From the NCBI GenBank assembly GCA_010356995.1, contig ML996687.1:1397148-1461147 (forward strand): a DNA stretch of 64,000 nucleotides, written 5' to 3'. Under the pieces are notes generated by a model. That model had not been told where the DNA came from. It worked only from the letters and a program-made list of their open reading frames with translations, and did no database searches. This document shows, piece by piece, positions 10,996 to 22,108 of this stretch. Both the position numbers and the translations under genes were made by a program. The stretch is from Trichodelitschia bisporula. Taxonomy: Eukaryota; Ascomycota; Dothideomycetes; Phaeotrichales; Phaeotrichaceae. How positions within the stretch are numbered: position 1 is the first letter of the stretch; each line of letters starts with the position of its first letter.

Positions 10996-11353
10996 ACATC
11001 CCACGTCTCGCTCTGCAGGCACGGTCTAGATCTTCGTTATTCGGCGGTGGGTTTGAGGCTGGCTATGTCGTCGAGCATGGCCCACATCCGGCAAGGCGTA
11101 CATCCGTAGTGATGCTCTATGAGATGCGGCTCACAGCAGCCGCATCTCGTGTCTATCACCAACATCTTGCCGTGCCGCAATATACATCACGGTCTCACTC
11201 TGCAGACGCGGTCTGGATCTCCATCGCTCGGCGCGGCGTCGGGAGTTGCAGCTGGCTCGGTATGTCGTCGCGCAAGGACCAGATTCGGCAAGGCGAGGTT
11301 AACGACATCAGATGCGGCCCACAGCAGGCCGCGCCTCGCATCCATCACCAACA
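10996..11353. repeat. Degenerate direct repeat, two ~170-bp units, rich in transitions
   Basis: Unit 1 (10996-11164) and unit 2 (11184-11353) align along their length with a few small gaps. Shared blocks include CTCTGCAG, ATGTCGTCG, CGGCAAGGCG and TATCACCAACA or CATCACCAACA. Many differences are C/T or G/A transitions. Each unit contains a hairpin around a CACAGC loop; in unit 1 it is a perfect 11-bp stem (11121-11131 with 11138-11148). It does not appear to be coding. Confidence 0.75.
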
Positions 11354-11409
11354 GCGCAGGTATGCGTGCGTAAACAGTATCTGATTCCCTCTCCCCTCAA
11401 GTTCAACAT

Positions 11410-12330
11410 CTACTGAATCGGCGTAATAGGCGGCAGAAGATCCAACGCCGCACTCTCCACCTCCCACCCATCCGCCTTCGCCCCTCCCTTAAGGAAGAAA
11501 TCGCTGCTCGTCGCATTCCCCCTCAGCACCCAATCGAGCCACAACCGCTCCGCCTTGCCGAACTTGCCGCTATTGGTTTGAGACCACGTCGCCATGTGTC
11601 CGACGGGCAGATTGCCCTTCCAGCGCGGCGTCGTCTTCGGAAGCGCCTTGTAGTCGCGTTCGCCCTGGCCTCATCAGCACCTCCATCATCGCCAGCCCGG
11701 GGGGGGACTTACGTTAGCATAGGCGATATCCGAGCTCCCACCAAGGAAGTAAAAGATAGGCTTCGTAATCTTCGGCGCAATAGTCGCCTGATTCAACTCG
11801 CCCGAGTTAAAAATCCCCACAAACTTGACCCGCGGATCATTCCAAACCGCCAGCGTCTCCAAGCCGCCACAGCTCTGCCCAGCAGCCGCAATGCGCGTCT
11901 TATCCACATTCGCCCACTTCCCCGTCCCCGCGTTCTTCTCCACCCAGTCGAGCGCCTGCTTCTGCAGCAGCGCCTCCGGCTTGTTCAGATTGCTCGTCAT
12001 CCCGCCCCCCGCGACGCTGCCCTGCGCGATCGCGAAGAAGCCGTATGACGCGACTTCCCAAAGCGAGCGCCGGAACAAAGTCCCGTTGCCGCTGCACCCG
12101 CCGTTGCCCCAGATCAGGACGGGGAGCTTGAGGCCCGCGGGCGCTTCCTGGGGTGCGAAGATGGTATGCTTCGGCAGGGAGGCTTCTTCGTAGTAGTGCG
12201 AACGGTACGGGCCGGTTGCGAGCGTGCCGACGGTTGAGCCCGCGGGTCCCGCGGCGGGGTCTTTGGCGCCGCCCAGGCCCTTCTGGCCGAGGGCGAGGGT
12301 GGGGGCAAGGAGGAAGAGGGAAAGCTTCAT
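11410..12330 (-). CDS. Secreted alpha/beta hydrolase (esterase-like)
   Basis: Two exons on - (12330-11713, 11664-11410) with a 48-nt GTAAGT...CAG intron give 290 residues. Residues 1-15 are a signal peptide. The fold is that of dienelactone-hydrolase/PETase-like esterases: the oxyanion region is LPVLIWGNGGCSGNG, the nucleophile elbow is GQSCGG (S153), the likely acid is D201 in GGSSDIAYAN, and the catalytic histidine is H229 in LPVGHMATW. The last two residues lie on either side of the intron, which supports the splice. The C-terminus ends in VLRGNATSSDFFLKGG and a short hydrophobic tail. The substrate cannot be told from sequence. The family is widespread as small secreted hydrolases in filamentous fungi. 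Confidence 0.85.
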
Positions 12331-13309
12331 TTTCGGTGCCGGAAGAGACTGGTGGTGGGGTTGGGTGAAGGGGCCGGCTGTGCGGCGGTATATCTATCAC
12401 ACTGAGGGGATGGTGCCATTGTGCAGTGCCGTTCTAGGGCGAACTCCCGTGACCGTGGAGACGAGAACGAGTTGAACGAGGTGGGCGTGTGCGGCATCTT
12501 TAAAGGGTCGGAGATTTGGGCGGGGAGTTCGTTGCCCTAGCTTGGCGGGGGTGCTGTGTGCCGGTTGGTGCTTTTGGGGCTGGAGGGGTGTAGAATAGAG
12601 GGAGTATAGAGGTGCGGGCCGGACTAAGGAGGGCAAAATCGCGAGATTGAGTGGTGACAGATGGCGATGGGGCGATGGTCGATGTATATCCCACGTGCGG
12701 CGATATTGGATGCCTGTGAGTTTGTAAGTTAGGATGCTTAGCGGATATTGCTCGACGCTGTCTGAATTGATTTAGCCCGATGATATTGCAGTGCAAGGAA
12801 CGGATAACTCGGTACAGAGAGAGAATGAATCCGGGTTCCTGAATCGGGCCGAGCTGAATCGGTAGGACAGATGCTGCTGTCCGTGGACTAACCGAACAGA
12901 GGTTGATTCGGATGTTCTGGATCCATACTGTGGCTGGGAGAGCCTTCCCAATAATGGAAGCATACGCTTGACACATGCAAAGGCTACGGTGCGAAGTGAA
13001 GAGTTGATAAAAGACGAAGAGAAGAAGAGAGTCAAGAGACGCTCGAGACTGGATACACGATGTGGCAAATATGTTCCCATGTTCCTTCCTCCTATCTTGT
13101 GCACATCACTTCCACCATGTTCAGCTAAAGGCAGTCGCATCAGCCCCACCCATCTGCAAACCGATGTACCAAGCTCCTCCTCGTTCTGAAATCGGGTGCG
13201 GCTCTGGAGCAGCTATGTGGTGGCGGCGAGATGAACGAAGTTGCATACGTTCCTGCGGATTTCGTAGGATAGCCATATTCGCCGCAAGCGCACGGGGGTT
13301 TCATGGCCG

Positions 13310-13383
13310 GGTCGACAGCGCGCTGGAAGTGTTTGAACCAGGATGGAACTCATGGTTCAAACTCATCCAGTGCGCTGTCGACC
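13310..13383. repeat. 31-bp inverted repeat with 12-nt loop
   Basis: The left arm 13310-13340 and right arm 13353-13383 match at 28 of 31 positions. The arms begin GGTCGACAGCGC and end GTTTGAACCA next to the loop. As RNA one further G-U pair forms. It could be a hairpin RNA precursor, a small palindromic element or a remnant of a MITE. Confidence 0.85.
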
Positions 13384-13867
13384 GAGGGACACACGGACTG
13401 CCTCTCGAGTTTTGACAGAGCTTGCCCCATGCTGCCTTTGCCTTTACAGCTGCACACCGCCATGAGATGCTCGCGCATACACCTCATCCTGCGCAGTTCG
13501 TCCTGGGAAGATCTGAGAGGGCATATACTGTGACAAGCGGTCTGATACTGGACCTGAAGACACACTCGATGGTCGGCTCCAGCGCATTTCTGTCCTTCGA
13601 GTTCAGGGCCCTAGGCCTGGCCGAGTGTAGGGCCGCACGGCAGTGCTTATAGCGAGACAAGCCCGCCAAGTTGGTGGATCCAGTCCGGGCGTAAACTGAT
13701 GCATAAAGTGGCAGATTGGAAAGCACTCACGGGCTTCTTCGGCAAGGGACGCTGCAACGAACTTGTACGAGGAGCCGCCTCTCCGTCTCCATCAACAGAG
13801 GTAGGGAGATGGAGGGGGAACACTCTGAAGCTGCCGAGTCAATGGCCATGAGCTTTCTGCCGAGTAC

Positions 13868-13899
13868 CTGACCTTCGTTACACGGGTCACGAAGGTCAG
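13868..13899. repeat. Perfect 10-bp hairpin
   Basis: CTGACCTTCG at 13868-13877 pairs exactly with CGAAGGTCAG at 13890-13899 across a 12-nt loop. It lies outside any supported gene. Confidence 0.75.
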
Positions 13900-14882
13900 A
13901 TAGTAACAAATTCGATTCAGCGTCCGATGCACTTCCGTATGGTCCGTCCACATACGTAGTATGCAGACGAACCGTTGGGAGATGCACCAGACGATGAAAC
14001 CGATCTATTACTACCCGGCCTTTGTCGTACGGGTTAACATCCTCATTGGAACCACATTCCAGTGAGTTGAAGGACGGAACGCATCCGAATCACGGAGGTT
14101 GACCAGAGACGCAGCAGCCGGCTCGCTCATACGGTCCGGTTCAACAAACTGCATGGCCTTAATAGAATTAGCCTATGAAGCCTATGGACCGGAGACTGGG
14201 AGACTTACCAATGTCCGGAGTGTTTACCGGTCTTAGCCGGTTGAACACACTAGCAGGAGCTACTGAACGCCTCCAAAGGGCTTATCAACGACCTCCCGCA
14301 GGCGATTGCCATTGATGATCAAGCTGGGAGGAAATCTCTGGTTCAAGAACCTGTGTGACAGACAGGATATATATATATGGCCCGGTCTGTGGAACATGTG
14401 ATGTCACTTGACGTCCCAAAGTGGAGTCTATGGATCAGACTTCGAAGTGACATACCATCATCGCCAAGCCGCCTCTCTCATCACTCATGATGCCGTCGCA
14501 TCATCGCCTCGATCGCAGCGTTTGCAGCACAATGACTCCATTAACATCCCATCTTTTCAGCATAGAAGCAAACAAACCTCGTGGTGGGTAGCAAGATCTT
14601 AAGAACGTGCCCAAAACCCGGTCTCCACCTCCCACGCAGACAACCGCACGAACCGTTACCCTAAGGTTAACACCCAAGCCAAGACCCCAGGCCTCGCATC
14701 CCGCCTTACAAATCCGCCTTAAGCCTAAACAAGCAGCTCGCATCTCCACCTGCTCCGCACCAGCAGCTCCAACCTCAACATCAGGACGTGATCCCCTATC
14801 CTACATCATCACTCTCTCCAAACCCTCACTCCCTCACCCCATCACCACACCCGCGCGCATCCCGCACAAACCCACCGCAGCT

Positions 14883-15562
14883 ATGCCCGCCCAAGCATCG
14901 TCCTTCGCGACGTTCCTAATCATCGGGCGTACGTCCCCACCCCACAAACCCCCTCCTCCCTGTCCCCAACTGATATCTGCCTAGCAACATGTTTCTTCCT
15001 GGGTATCCTCTTCATCCTCCTCCCCTACGACTACTACGTCCTCTGGTCCACCCCCCTAGACCGCGCGCCCTACTTCGACCGCCTCGAAGCGCACCTCAGG
15101 TTCCTGCACTCGTCCCCGCCCCTAATCTCGCGCATCCTGCACATCGCCATCGGAACCGGACTCCTCGGGTTCATAACCAAGCTCTACAAGCCCTCCGAGG
15201 CGAACATGCTTTTCGACGGTGCGAGCCTCGTACTCTACATGTGCGCGATTACCGTGTACATCGCGAACGTCGTCAAAGGCCTGCGGGTCGTGACGGCGGG
15301 CGCGTACGGGACGGAACTAGTGCAGGGCGAGGCGGTGGCGGCGATGGGTGCGGGGCCGGGGCAGGAGGTTGACGTCATCGGCAGAGAGGATAGTCTGCGT
15401 GTTCTGGCGGCGAGTAACACGATCCTTGCGCTCGTGCTTATTGGTGTTTTGGTGCTGCAGGCGGGGCAGTGGTATGCGCTGCATAAGGAGGAGGCGGAGA
15501 CAGAGGAGATGGAGACGCGGGAGCGGGCGGCTGAGAAGCGGAAGCTTAAGAAGAAGAACTGA
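14883..15562 (+). CDS. shr3: ER membrane chaperone for amino acid permeases, Shr3
   Basis: Two exons (14883-14928, 14985-15562; 56-nt GTACGT...TAG intron) give 207 residues. The start SSFATFLIIGPTCFFLGILF is the Shr3 signature and is only complete after splicing. LLPYDYYVLWSTP follows. Four hydrophobic segments (about residues 8-27, 57-80, 90-110 and 152-172) fit the known four-span topology. The C-terminus is charged and ends KLKKKN, a KKXX-type ER retrieval signal. Shr3 helps amino acid permeases fold and be packaged into COPII vesicles, so it controls amino acid uptake. The intron near the 5' end is a common site for this family. The coding strand goes from C-rich at the start to G-rich at the end. 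Confidence 0.93.
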
Positions 15563-16354
15563 GGTGCCGGGTAGGGGAGGTATTTGTACGGATGAAGGAA
15601 GAGTTGGGGGTTTGGGATGAAGTAATGATTCCGCTGCTGGGGTGGGGGATCCGGTATTCTGCTACGACATGACGCCTGGAGAGCGTTTTGCGTTGCGCCG
15701 CTCTGGTTCTACTGCTCAATACCATAATGCTTTCACCTGAGGAACAATCAATGTGCTCACCACGCAGAAGCTTAGTTAATCCGTCTCTACAGCTACCGCG
15801 CGCCGCGGCGTGTGCGCGAGTCCCGTTGCTAGCCCATTACGCGGCAATATGCCATGCCACCGTCGTGTATCTCGAGTCTCTGCCTTCCGCCCCCTCGCGA
15901 GTGCTATTGTACACAGCCCCCCTCTCTCCCCACTCAGCAACAGCAAACCGAATGATAAAACAAGCAAGTCTTGGGGGTACTTTGCAGAATGCACGCTGCC
16001 GCCGAATGCCCGTGGAGAATCAGAGAAGAGAGAGAGAGAGAGCAAGAGAGATAAAGAACGCAAAATCGCAAAGCTCCCAGATGCAAAGCCCCCCCAAACC
16101 AAACCCGCATATGAGAGCCAAAAAAAATCATCACACGAAAAGCTAGATCCACACGAAAGTCAGAAGACAGAGAGTTTTGATATTAACACGTTGGCTTTTT
16201 CGTCCATCACACGCTTCAAGCAGACACACCCTTACCAGCCGCTGCCGAACCACCCCGTTTTCCCCACGCGTCCCAATGCTGATGAAGCCCCGAAGTCGAC
16301 AGCCGATTATGCGCAAGGTCGCCCGTAAGGGAAATGAATGAGATCGCGAGATGC
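15563..16354. other. Convergent intergenic region with (GA)n tract
   Basis: 0.8 kb between the ends of shr3 (+) and the next gene (-). A purine tract with GA repeats lies around 16022-16052. No gene is supported; open frames are short and in overlapping frames. Confidence 0.5.
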
Positions 16355-19217
16355 CTAATTATGATTACGCCGTTTGCGAGCAAACGAAGACCAATCCTCG
16401 TCCTCCTCCTCGTGATTAGCGCCGTTGAGCGGCGACCGACTGTTCTTCTTGGAGTGAACCATAGCAGAGAAAAAACCCTTCTTCTTCGCTGGATCGGCGG
16501 GCTGAACCGTGGTAGCAGTAGTGGTTGAGTTCGTTTCTGCAAGCCGCGAGGTCTGCACTGGCTTGTACCGCGATGGCTGGCCGATGTTGCTACGCTCACT
16601 AGGCGCAACAGACGGCGCGTAGTTGCCGTTGAGTCCGAGGCCGTGAACGGATGCAGAGCTTGAGAAATTGGTTTGTGGAGGAGCCCAATTCAGCGACGGT
16701 GCCTGCGGGTTGAGCATGGACATGGTGCGTTGCTGCTGCATGACGGGCGGCTGCAAGTTAACCATGCTCATGGTGCGCTGCTGTGGGGTGGCGAAGCCGA
16801 GGTTGCTGGGCGCGATGGACATGGGGCGGCCAGCCATGCCGTTTGCCATGCCGGCTGCCATTCCGTTGGGCATGGGCATAGCGCTTGGGTCCATCGGTAT
16901 CCCCATGCTCTGGGCCATCTGCAGGCCCATCATGTACTGAAGCGTCGCCTGTTGTTGCAAGATGACCTGCATGAGCTGCTGCTGTTCCTGGTTTTGCGCG
17001 CCGTTCATCACGGGCATTCCCATCCCGCCCATACCAGGCATGCCACCCATCATACCGCCGCCATAGCCCATAGGCCCCATACCCCCTTGAGGCATTGACA
17101 TCTGCGGTGTCTGGACAAAGCTTTGCGTGTTGGGACTTCCGCGGCGCATAGCACGCTGCTTCTCCTCTTCGGCAATGACGCCAACCAGTCCGTTGGGATG
17201 CAGGCCGTGCACGGGAGACTGTCCGGGTGGAGGACCGAAGCTAGACTGACGAGTTTTGTTGAAACCAGGCGCTTCGCGGTTGGAAGGGTTCACCATATCC
17301 GTAGCACCGATGTACGGATCCGTCGGGAGCTTCCTCGCAAACGGCGGAAGGCTGGTGCGCGGCCCCGCAACCGACTCCCTGGAGCCGTTGCTTCGCATAT
17401 TGCCGTTTACGGTGCTGGGGGGACGGGTACCCGCACCAATGAACGAGCGGGCACTGTAACGCGGATCAGGGGTATTCGAGCCCTTGGGAAAGGCATGGGC
17501 CTGGAGGATGCCGAGCGGGATATCCTCGTCATCACTACCCGTTCCGTTTTCCGACGCAATGGTGGGGAGATTAGGAGTGCTCATACCGCCGCGACCCAGC
17601 ATAGGCCGGTGGGGAACTGAATGATCTCCAATCTCCTTCGTCATCTGCTGTCGCCAGATCGAATGTCTCGCCTCCTTTTGCGCTTGCAGCTTCCTCTTCT
17701 GGGCCTTGGTCTGCTCGTCTTCCTCATCATCTTCGTAGTTCTCCTCATCATCGCTATCCGCCTTCGTCTCCGCCTTCTTTGCCATTGCCTCTTTCTTCTT
17801 CAGGTTCTCAAATTCTGCTGCGCTCAGCACCTTCTTCTTCCCCTTGTCACCCCCGGTCTCATTAAGGAAGGGTTTTTCTGAGTCCATCGCACGAATAGCA
17901 TTAATCATATGGGTATCAAAGAATGGCTCCTCTTCCACGGCTTCCGGCGCAGGTTTCGCCCGAGGAGTAGGAGTATTGGAATTTGAATCGAAAGGATCAC
18001 CATTTTTGCCCTGCGGCGTCAACGGGAGATCGCTGGATGGAAGACTGGAAACACTCGATGACAGTGAACCGGTCTTTGTGGAGTTGCCCGATCCGCCAGA
18101 TGAACCGGACTGCCGAGGAAAGAGACTGTCGCCACGAAGCTGCTCCGTTCGAGTCTGTGCCGGCTTGAAAACCGTGCTTCCACGAACGCTAGCCCGCACC
18201 GCAAGGACAGACTGCCGGACCATCTTCGCATCGCTGTCTTCGAGACCCTCTGATGACTTGGAGAAGGAAGGTTGGTTTCTCAACTGCGGTCGCGACTCGT
18301 ATGTCGACTCGACGTGTCCATTGGTCCGACCACCTTTCGACTTGTGTGGAGGCGGCGGAGGTGGTCTCTCATCAATCGGAGAGCCTCCATCTAAGGGTGG
18401 TGACGACATCAGCCTGTCCTGGGATGTACGGCTGTCCCGATTGCCTGGCTGATATGGCGAATCATAGCCGTTTGATACCGAGTGGAGAGGTGACGTCTTC
18501 ATTGGTCGCGATGGGTACGAAACTCTAGGGCTGGCGAAAAGCGGCTCCGAGTCCTAAAGACTTCAGAATAAGAAACAAACAAACAATTGAGAAACCTACG
18601 GTACGCAGGACTGCCGGGGCAGGAGGCTTGGACATGGAGTCGTCGGCGAACGCGGTGCTCCTTCGGTTGGGTAAGCCAGCAAACAAGTCTCCGAAGTCGT
18701 CGGTGTCGATGTCCTGGGAGAGTGTGAGGTAGTTCGGGGACCCTGCGCGGTCCTGGTGTTTTTTGTCAGCAATCGATATTGATGAGCTTGGCTTGGCAAT
18801 CTCACCTTGCGGAATGTCTCGCTCGGGGATTGGAGGGTTGACGAAGAGCTGAAGCGAGCAGAAGCATTGTCAAAAATTCTGGACCGTGCGGACGTGGCGG
18901 CAGAACTGTTGCTCCCGCTATGCATGTTAGCCACCCGTTTGCCAGCGGCCCGCTCGAAGTCCTTTTTACCTCTCGGGAGTGTGGGAAGGTTTGGCGTACC
19001 GATTTGATATTGACGATTCCTCATCATATGAAGACTGCCGGGCAGGTTGAAGGTCTAAGGATGTTTGAGCCGTGTCGGTCCGCTTCACGCCAACCTCTTC
19101 CCGAGGTAGCACACGGAAACTGGATGCAGCAGCCATAGGACCGCCCTCATCCATGCTGTTTCCCGCAGACTTCCTACGGCCCATTCCTTTCAACGACTTC
19201 AACGTCGGTATGGGCAT
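16355..19217 (-). CDS. Conserved fungal protein with Met/Gly/Gln-rich C-terminus, function unknown
   Basis: Four exons on - (19217-18970, 18917-18806, 18752-18600, 18553-16355) with introns of 52, 53 and 46 nt give 903 residues. The N-terminus MPIPTLKSLKGMGRRKSAGN and SSFRVLP, then DIDTDDFGDLFAGL, resemble a conserved filamentous-fungal family I recall without a known function. Later come a polyproline run, an acidic/Lys-rich stretch (about residues 410-470) and a conserved-looking HSIWRQQMTKEIG segment. IPLGILQAHAFPKG follows, and a Met/Gly/Gln-rich tract of roughly 95 residues contains a Q-rich helix (QQQLMQVILQQQATLQYMMG). The basic end RKRRNHN could be nuclear. It is probably a disordered scaffold; no catalytic domain is visible. 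The first intron uses GTAAAA with branch point GCTAAC, and skipping it would shift the frame. Confidence 0.82.
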
Positions 19218-22108
19218 TGTGTTTGCCAGGGTGGGTTCCACTCCGAAGTTCACCAGGCGCGAGCCGACGCAGAACACGTTGTCACGGCGAGGCCCAGATC
19301 AAGAGCGAGGCATGTGCTGTAGAATAGGGTATGGGTGATGAGGCTTTCTGGGACTGGGTATGATGTCGGAGATGATTATTGATTATGCGGTTGTCGTGAA
19401 AGTAATACTCGGGAAAAAGGCGGAGCGAAAGGAAGCGAAAGCGCACGGAAACTGATCGCCGTTAGCAAACAAAACGTACACAGTCCGCGTAATTGGATCA
19501 GATAGAGCGACCAGCACGTCATGCAGAGGGGGGGCCCGGAGAGCGAAGGAGAGGGAGGGAGACGTTGAGCGTGGACACGAGGGTTTGGGGAGGTGGGAGA
19601 GACGGACACAGGGAGGCGTAGGACCGTAATGGAGGAGGAAGCTCCGGAGTCGCGACTTGGGGAATGGGCGATGATGCAGTTGTCCCTGAGGCTGGCTGAG
19701 TTGCTGTAGGTGGTGGGGGTGTAGTGGAGTTTGGGAAAAGGTTGACGTTGTAGTGTACACATGCGACGGACGATGGGGAGGTGGTTAGGACAGCGGATCG
19801 AGGTCCAATGGGGCATAGGAAGCGCGTGCGTTGCGTGCAGGTCGGAGTTGAAGTGTTGTCGGTCCCGGCTCAGGTACAGGCACAGGGAAACGGGGAAAGG
19901 AGAAACAGTCGGGGAACCTACCGATGCTGGAGAAACGAAAAACGGAGGAGTCGGCCGTCTCTTTGTTTTGCTTTGCTGATGGGGAAGGTGGCCACGCAGC
20001 AACGAGGGTGTTGGAGCCGACAGGCGGGCTCAGTGTGAACGGATGTCGTAAAAAAGAGAGACGAGAGACAAAGGATGTTGAGGGAGTTTGGGGATGGAGA
20101 GGCGGGCGGAAGTGAAAAAGCTGGAGAGGCGAGGTTAAGGTTGGTGGTAGGCGGTTACCAGTGCGAAGGGTGTGTAGTGGTGTCACGGACTACGAGAGCC
20201 TTGGGAGCCCTGGGATGGGGGGGTAAGGAAGGGCGGAAGAGGGGAGGGGGCGGTTTATGGTGGAGGTGCGGGCCAAAAACTCAAGGGTGGGGTTGTTGGG
20301 CGGAAGGCGATGGAGTGAGTGATGTGGATGTCTGGTTGTTGACGGGATGAAGAAGTGAAGAAGCGAAGAACTAGAAGAAAGAAGATGACAGATGGAAGAA
20401 GAGATACAAGAAAACTTGAACGATCCAAAGAAACGCCTCTTTTCCTGTAGTCTCTTGATGTTGGCTTGCAGATGTTGATAAACACCCTGTCTCAACAACT
20501 CTTTCAAACCTGACTGCGACTTGTCAAGCAGGTTCCTGATTTTCTCACACACTTTCTGACCAGCAAGTACGGTAACCACGACTCCTACATCCTCCATCAT
20601 CCATCATCCAAGCACCAAGCGACAAAACACCAAAGATCACAACCTCCTTCTGCCCTTCTGCGCCTATTTCTCACGTCTCTCGCTCTCAGGCCCCATTAAG
20701 GCGCAGCGGTCTATGCCGCGCTAGCACCCGTCCAATGAACCAATTCAATACCCATCTTGCCATCCCTGGCCTCTTCTTCCCTTCAAAAAAGGCGGCAAAA
20801 AAAGACACAAGCCATCGGGTCATCGGCCATTGGCTTTTGCTCGCTTCCTTTAAACTGCTCGCTGACACACGTTGCTCCGACCGGCTCGCACAGAAACATC
20901 CTCCCTCACAGCCAGTAGAAATATGCAGCCGCTCACGCCCACCAGACGAAATGGCTGTGTGTGAAAAGGCAAAATCAAGCGTCATGCACGACAGCAAGCG
21001 ACGCAATGCTTCATCCCGTCGGCGGGAAGAAACTCGAACAGAAAAAACCCGGGGCTGGGAATGTGGAGTGTGGGCCTTGGACGGCTCTTCTGCATCCCGC
21101 ATTTCATCGGCTCAGGGCATACGCGGCCCTGCTGTGGAGAATCTGCACATGCGGAAGCGGTATGCAGGCTGGGATAGCAAGCTCCATCAAGCCAGTCTGG
21201 GGTTTGTCCGACGAGAGTTTTGTATCCCGAGGGAGGATCATGATTATCTATGCATAGCGGGAGTAAATCATAAACTCTCGGTTCCAATCATGGAATAAAC
21301 AGAGCCCATGTAATGATGAAGAATAGGTTTATACTACGAGGTAGCTTCACGTTCACACGCCACACATTCTTTTCAATCGTACACCTCAAGGGGTGCTTCC
21401 GCCCTGCGTTCTGGACAACTTGCCTAGTTAGGCGGCGGGGCAAGCCAGGCCAAAGCCAAAAACCCGGAGGAGATGGGCAATTCTTTCAAAGCCTGGGGTT
21501 TGGCTTGATGACAGATGGCCCAAACGCCGCCTCGTGCTCACACGTCAAAAAGAACTGGCTCGCTTCCTTGACGCAGCGCTTGTTCTTGCAACTGCTCCAC
21601 CAGTCTCCGACTCCTCCGCGCGCCGCTTCAGCCATCCACCCGTAACGACGGAAGTGCGAGAGGGGTCAAGCAGCGGGAAAACGCGTAAACAGCCCATAAA
21701 AAACCTTCTCTCCCTGTTCCTGAACTGGTCCCCTTCGTCCACTCACACTGCTGACTCCCATACCGAATTCCGCCATCCGGATCCAACTGCAGAGCGTCGA
21801 ACTGAAGCAGTGCTGCGCCGGTGTTCGAGTCGATGACCCACAGCGACTTCACTGGGCCAGGCTAGTGGCCACGGGGAACGCCAGGTTCCAGATCGAGTGT
21901 CTTGCCCAGGGGCAGTCCCGCAGCCAGCAAAGCCACTGCAGCGCCTCTTCAAGTCTCCGCTTTGCGCCGTGACGCCCGCATTTGGCTTGGCTGAGGTCGT
22001 TTCTGTGCTCGATTGCAACATCAGGCCCCGCACCCATCATTCCCCCATCGGCAAACCCGACTAAAAGCAACCCACAACCCCCCGTCATCTTCAGTCATAT
22101 TCACCACT
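19218..22108. other. Long divergent intergenic region
   Basis: 2.9 kb between the start of the 903-residue protein (-) and the methyltransferase (+), holding both promoters and leaders. The stretch 19.4-20.6 kb is G/A-rich on +, so it is C/T-rich on the - transcript, as expected of a leader or promoter. CCAAT boxes lie at 20732, 20740 and 20829. Open frames such as 20735-21298 (+) and 21628-21852 (-) show no family signature. Confidence 0.45.

Larger units (their letters stand above)
12331..14882. other. Gene-poor region with hairpins between divergent genes
   Basis: 2.55 kb between the start of the hydrolase (-) and the start of shr3 (+), so it includes both promoters. The middle holds no supported gene but has two strong inverted repeats (13310-13383, 13868-13899). 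The stretch 14590-14880 is C/A-rich on +, typical of the shr3 leader. Confidence 0.5.

Noticed and set aside
20735-21298. 187-codon + frame upstream of the methyltransferase
   Set aside because: No recognisable family, signal or domain; lies within a probable promoter/leader region.
21628-21852. - strand frame reading SLWVIDSNTGAALLQFDA
   Set aside because: Protein-like for about 30 residues, but no continuation could be found on either side.
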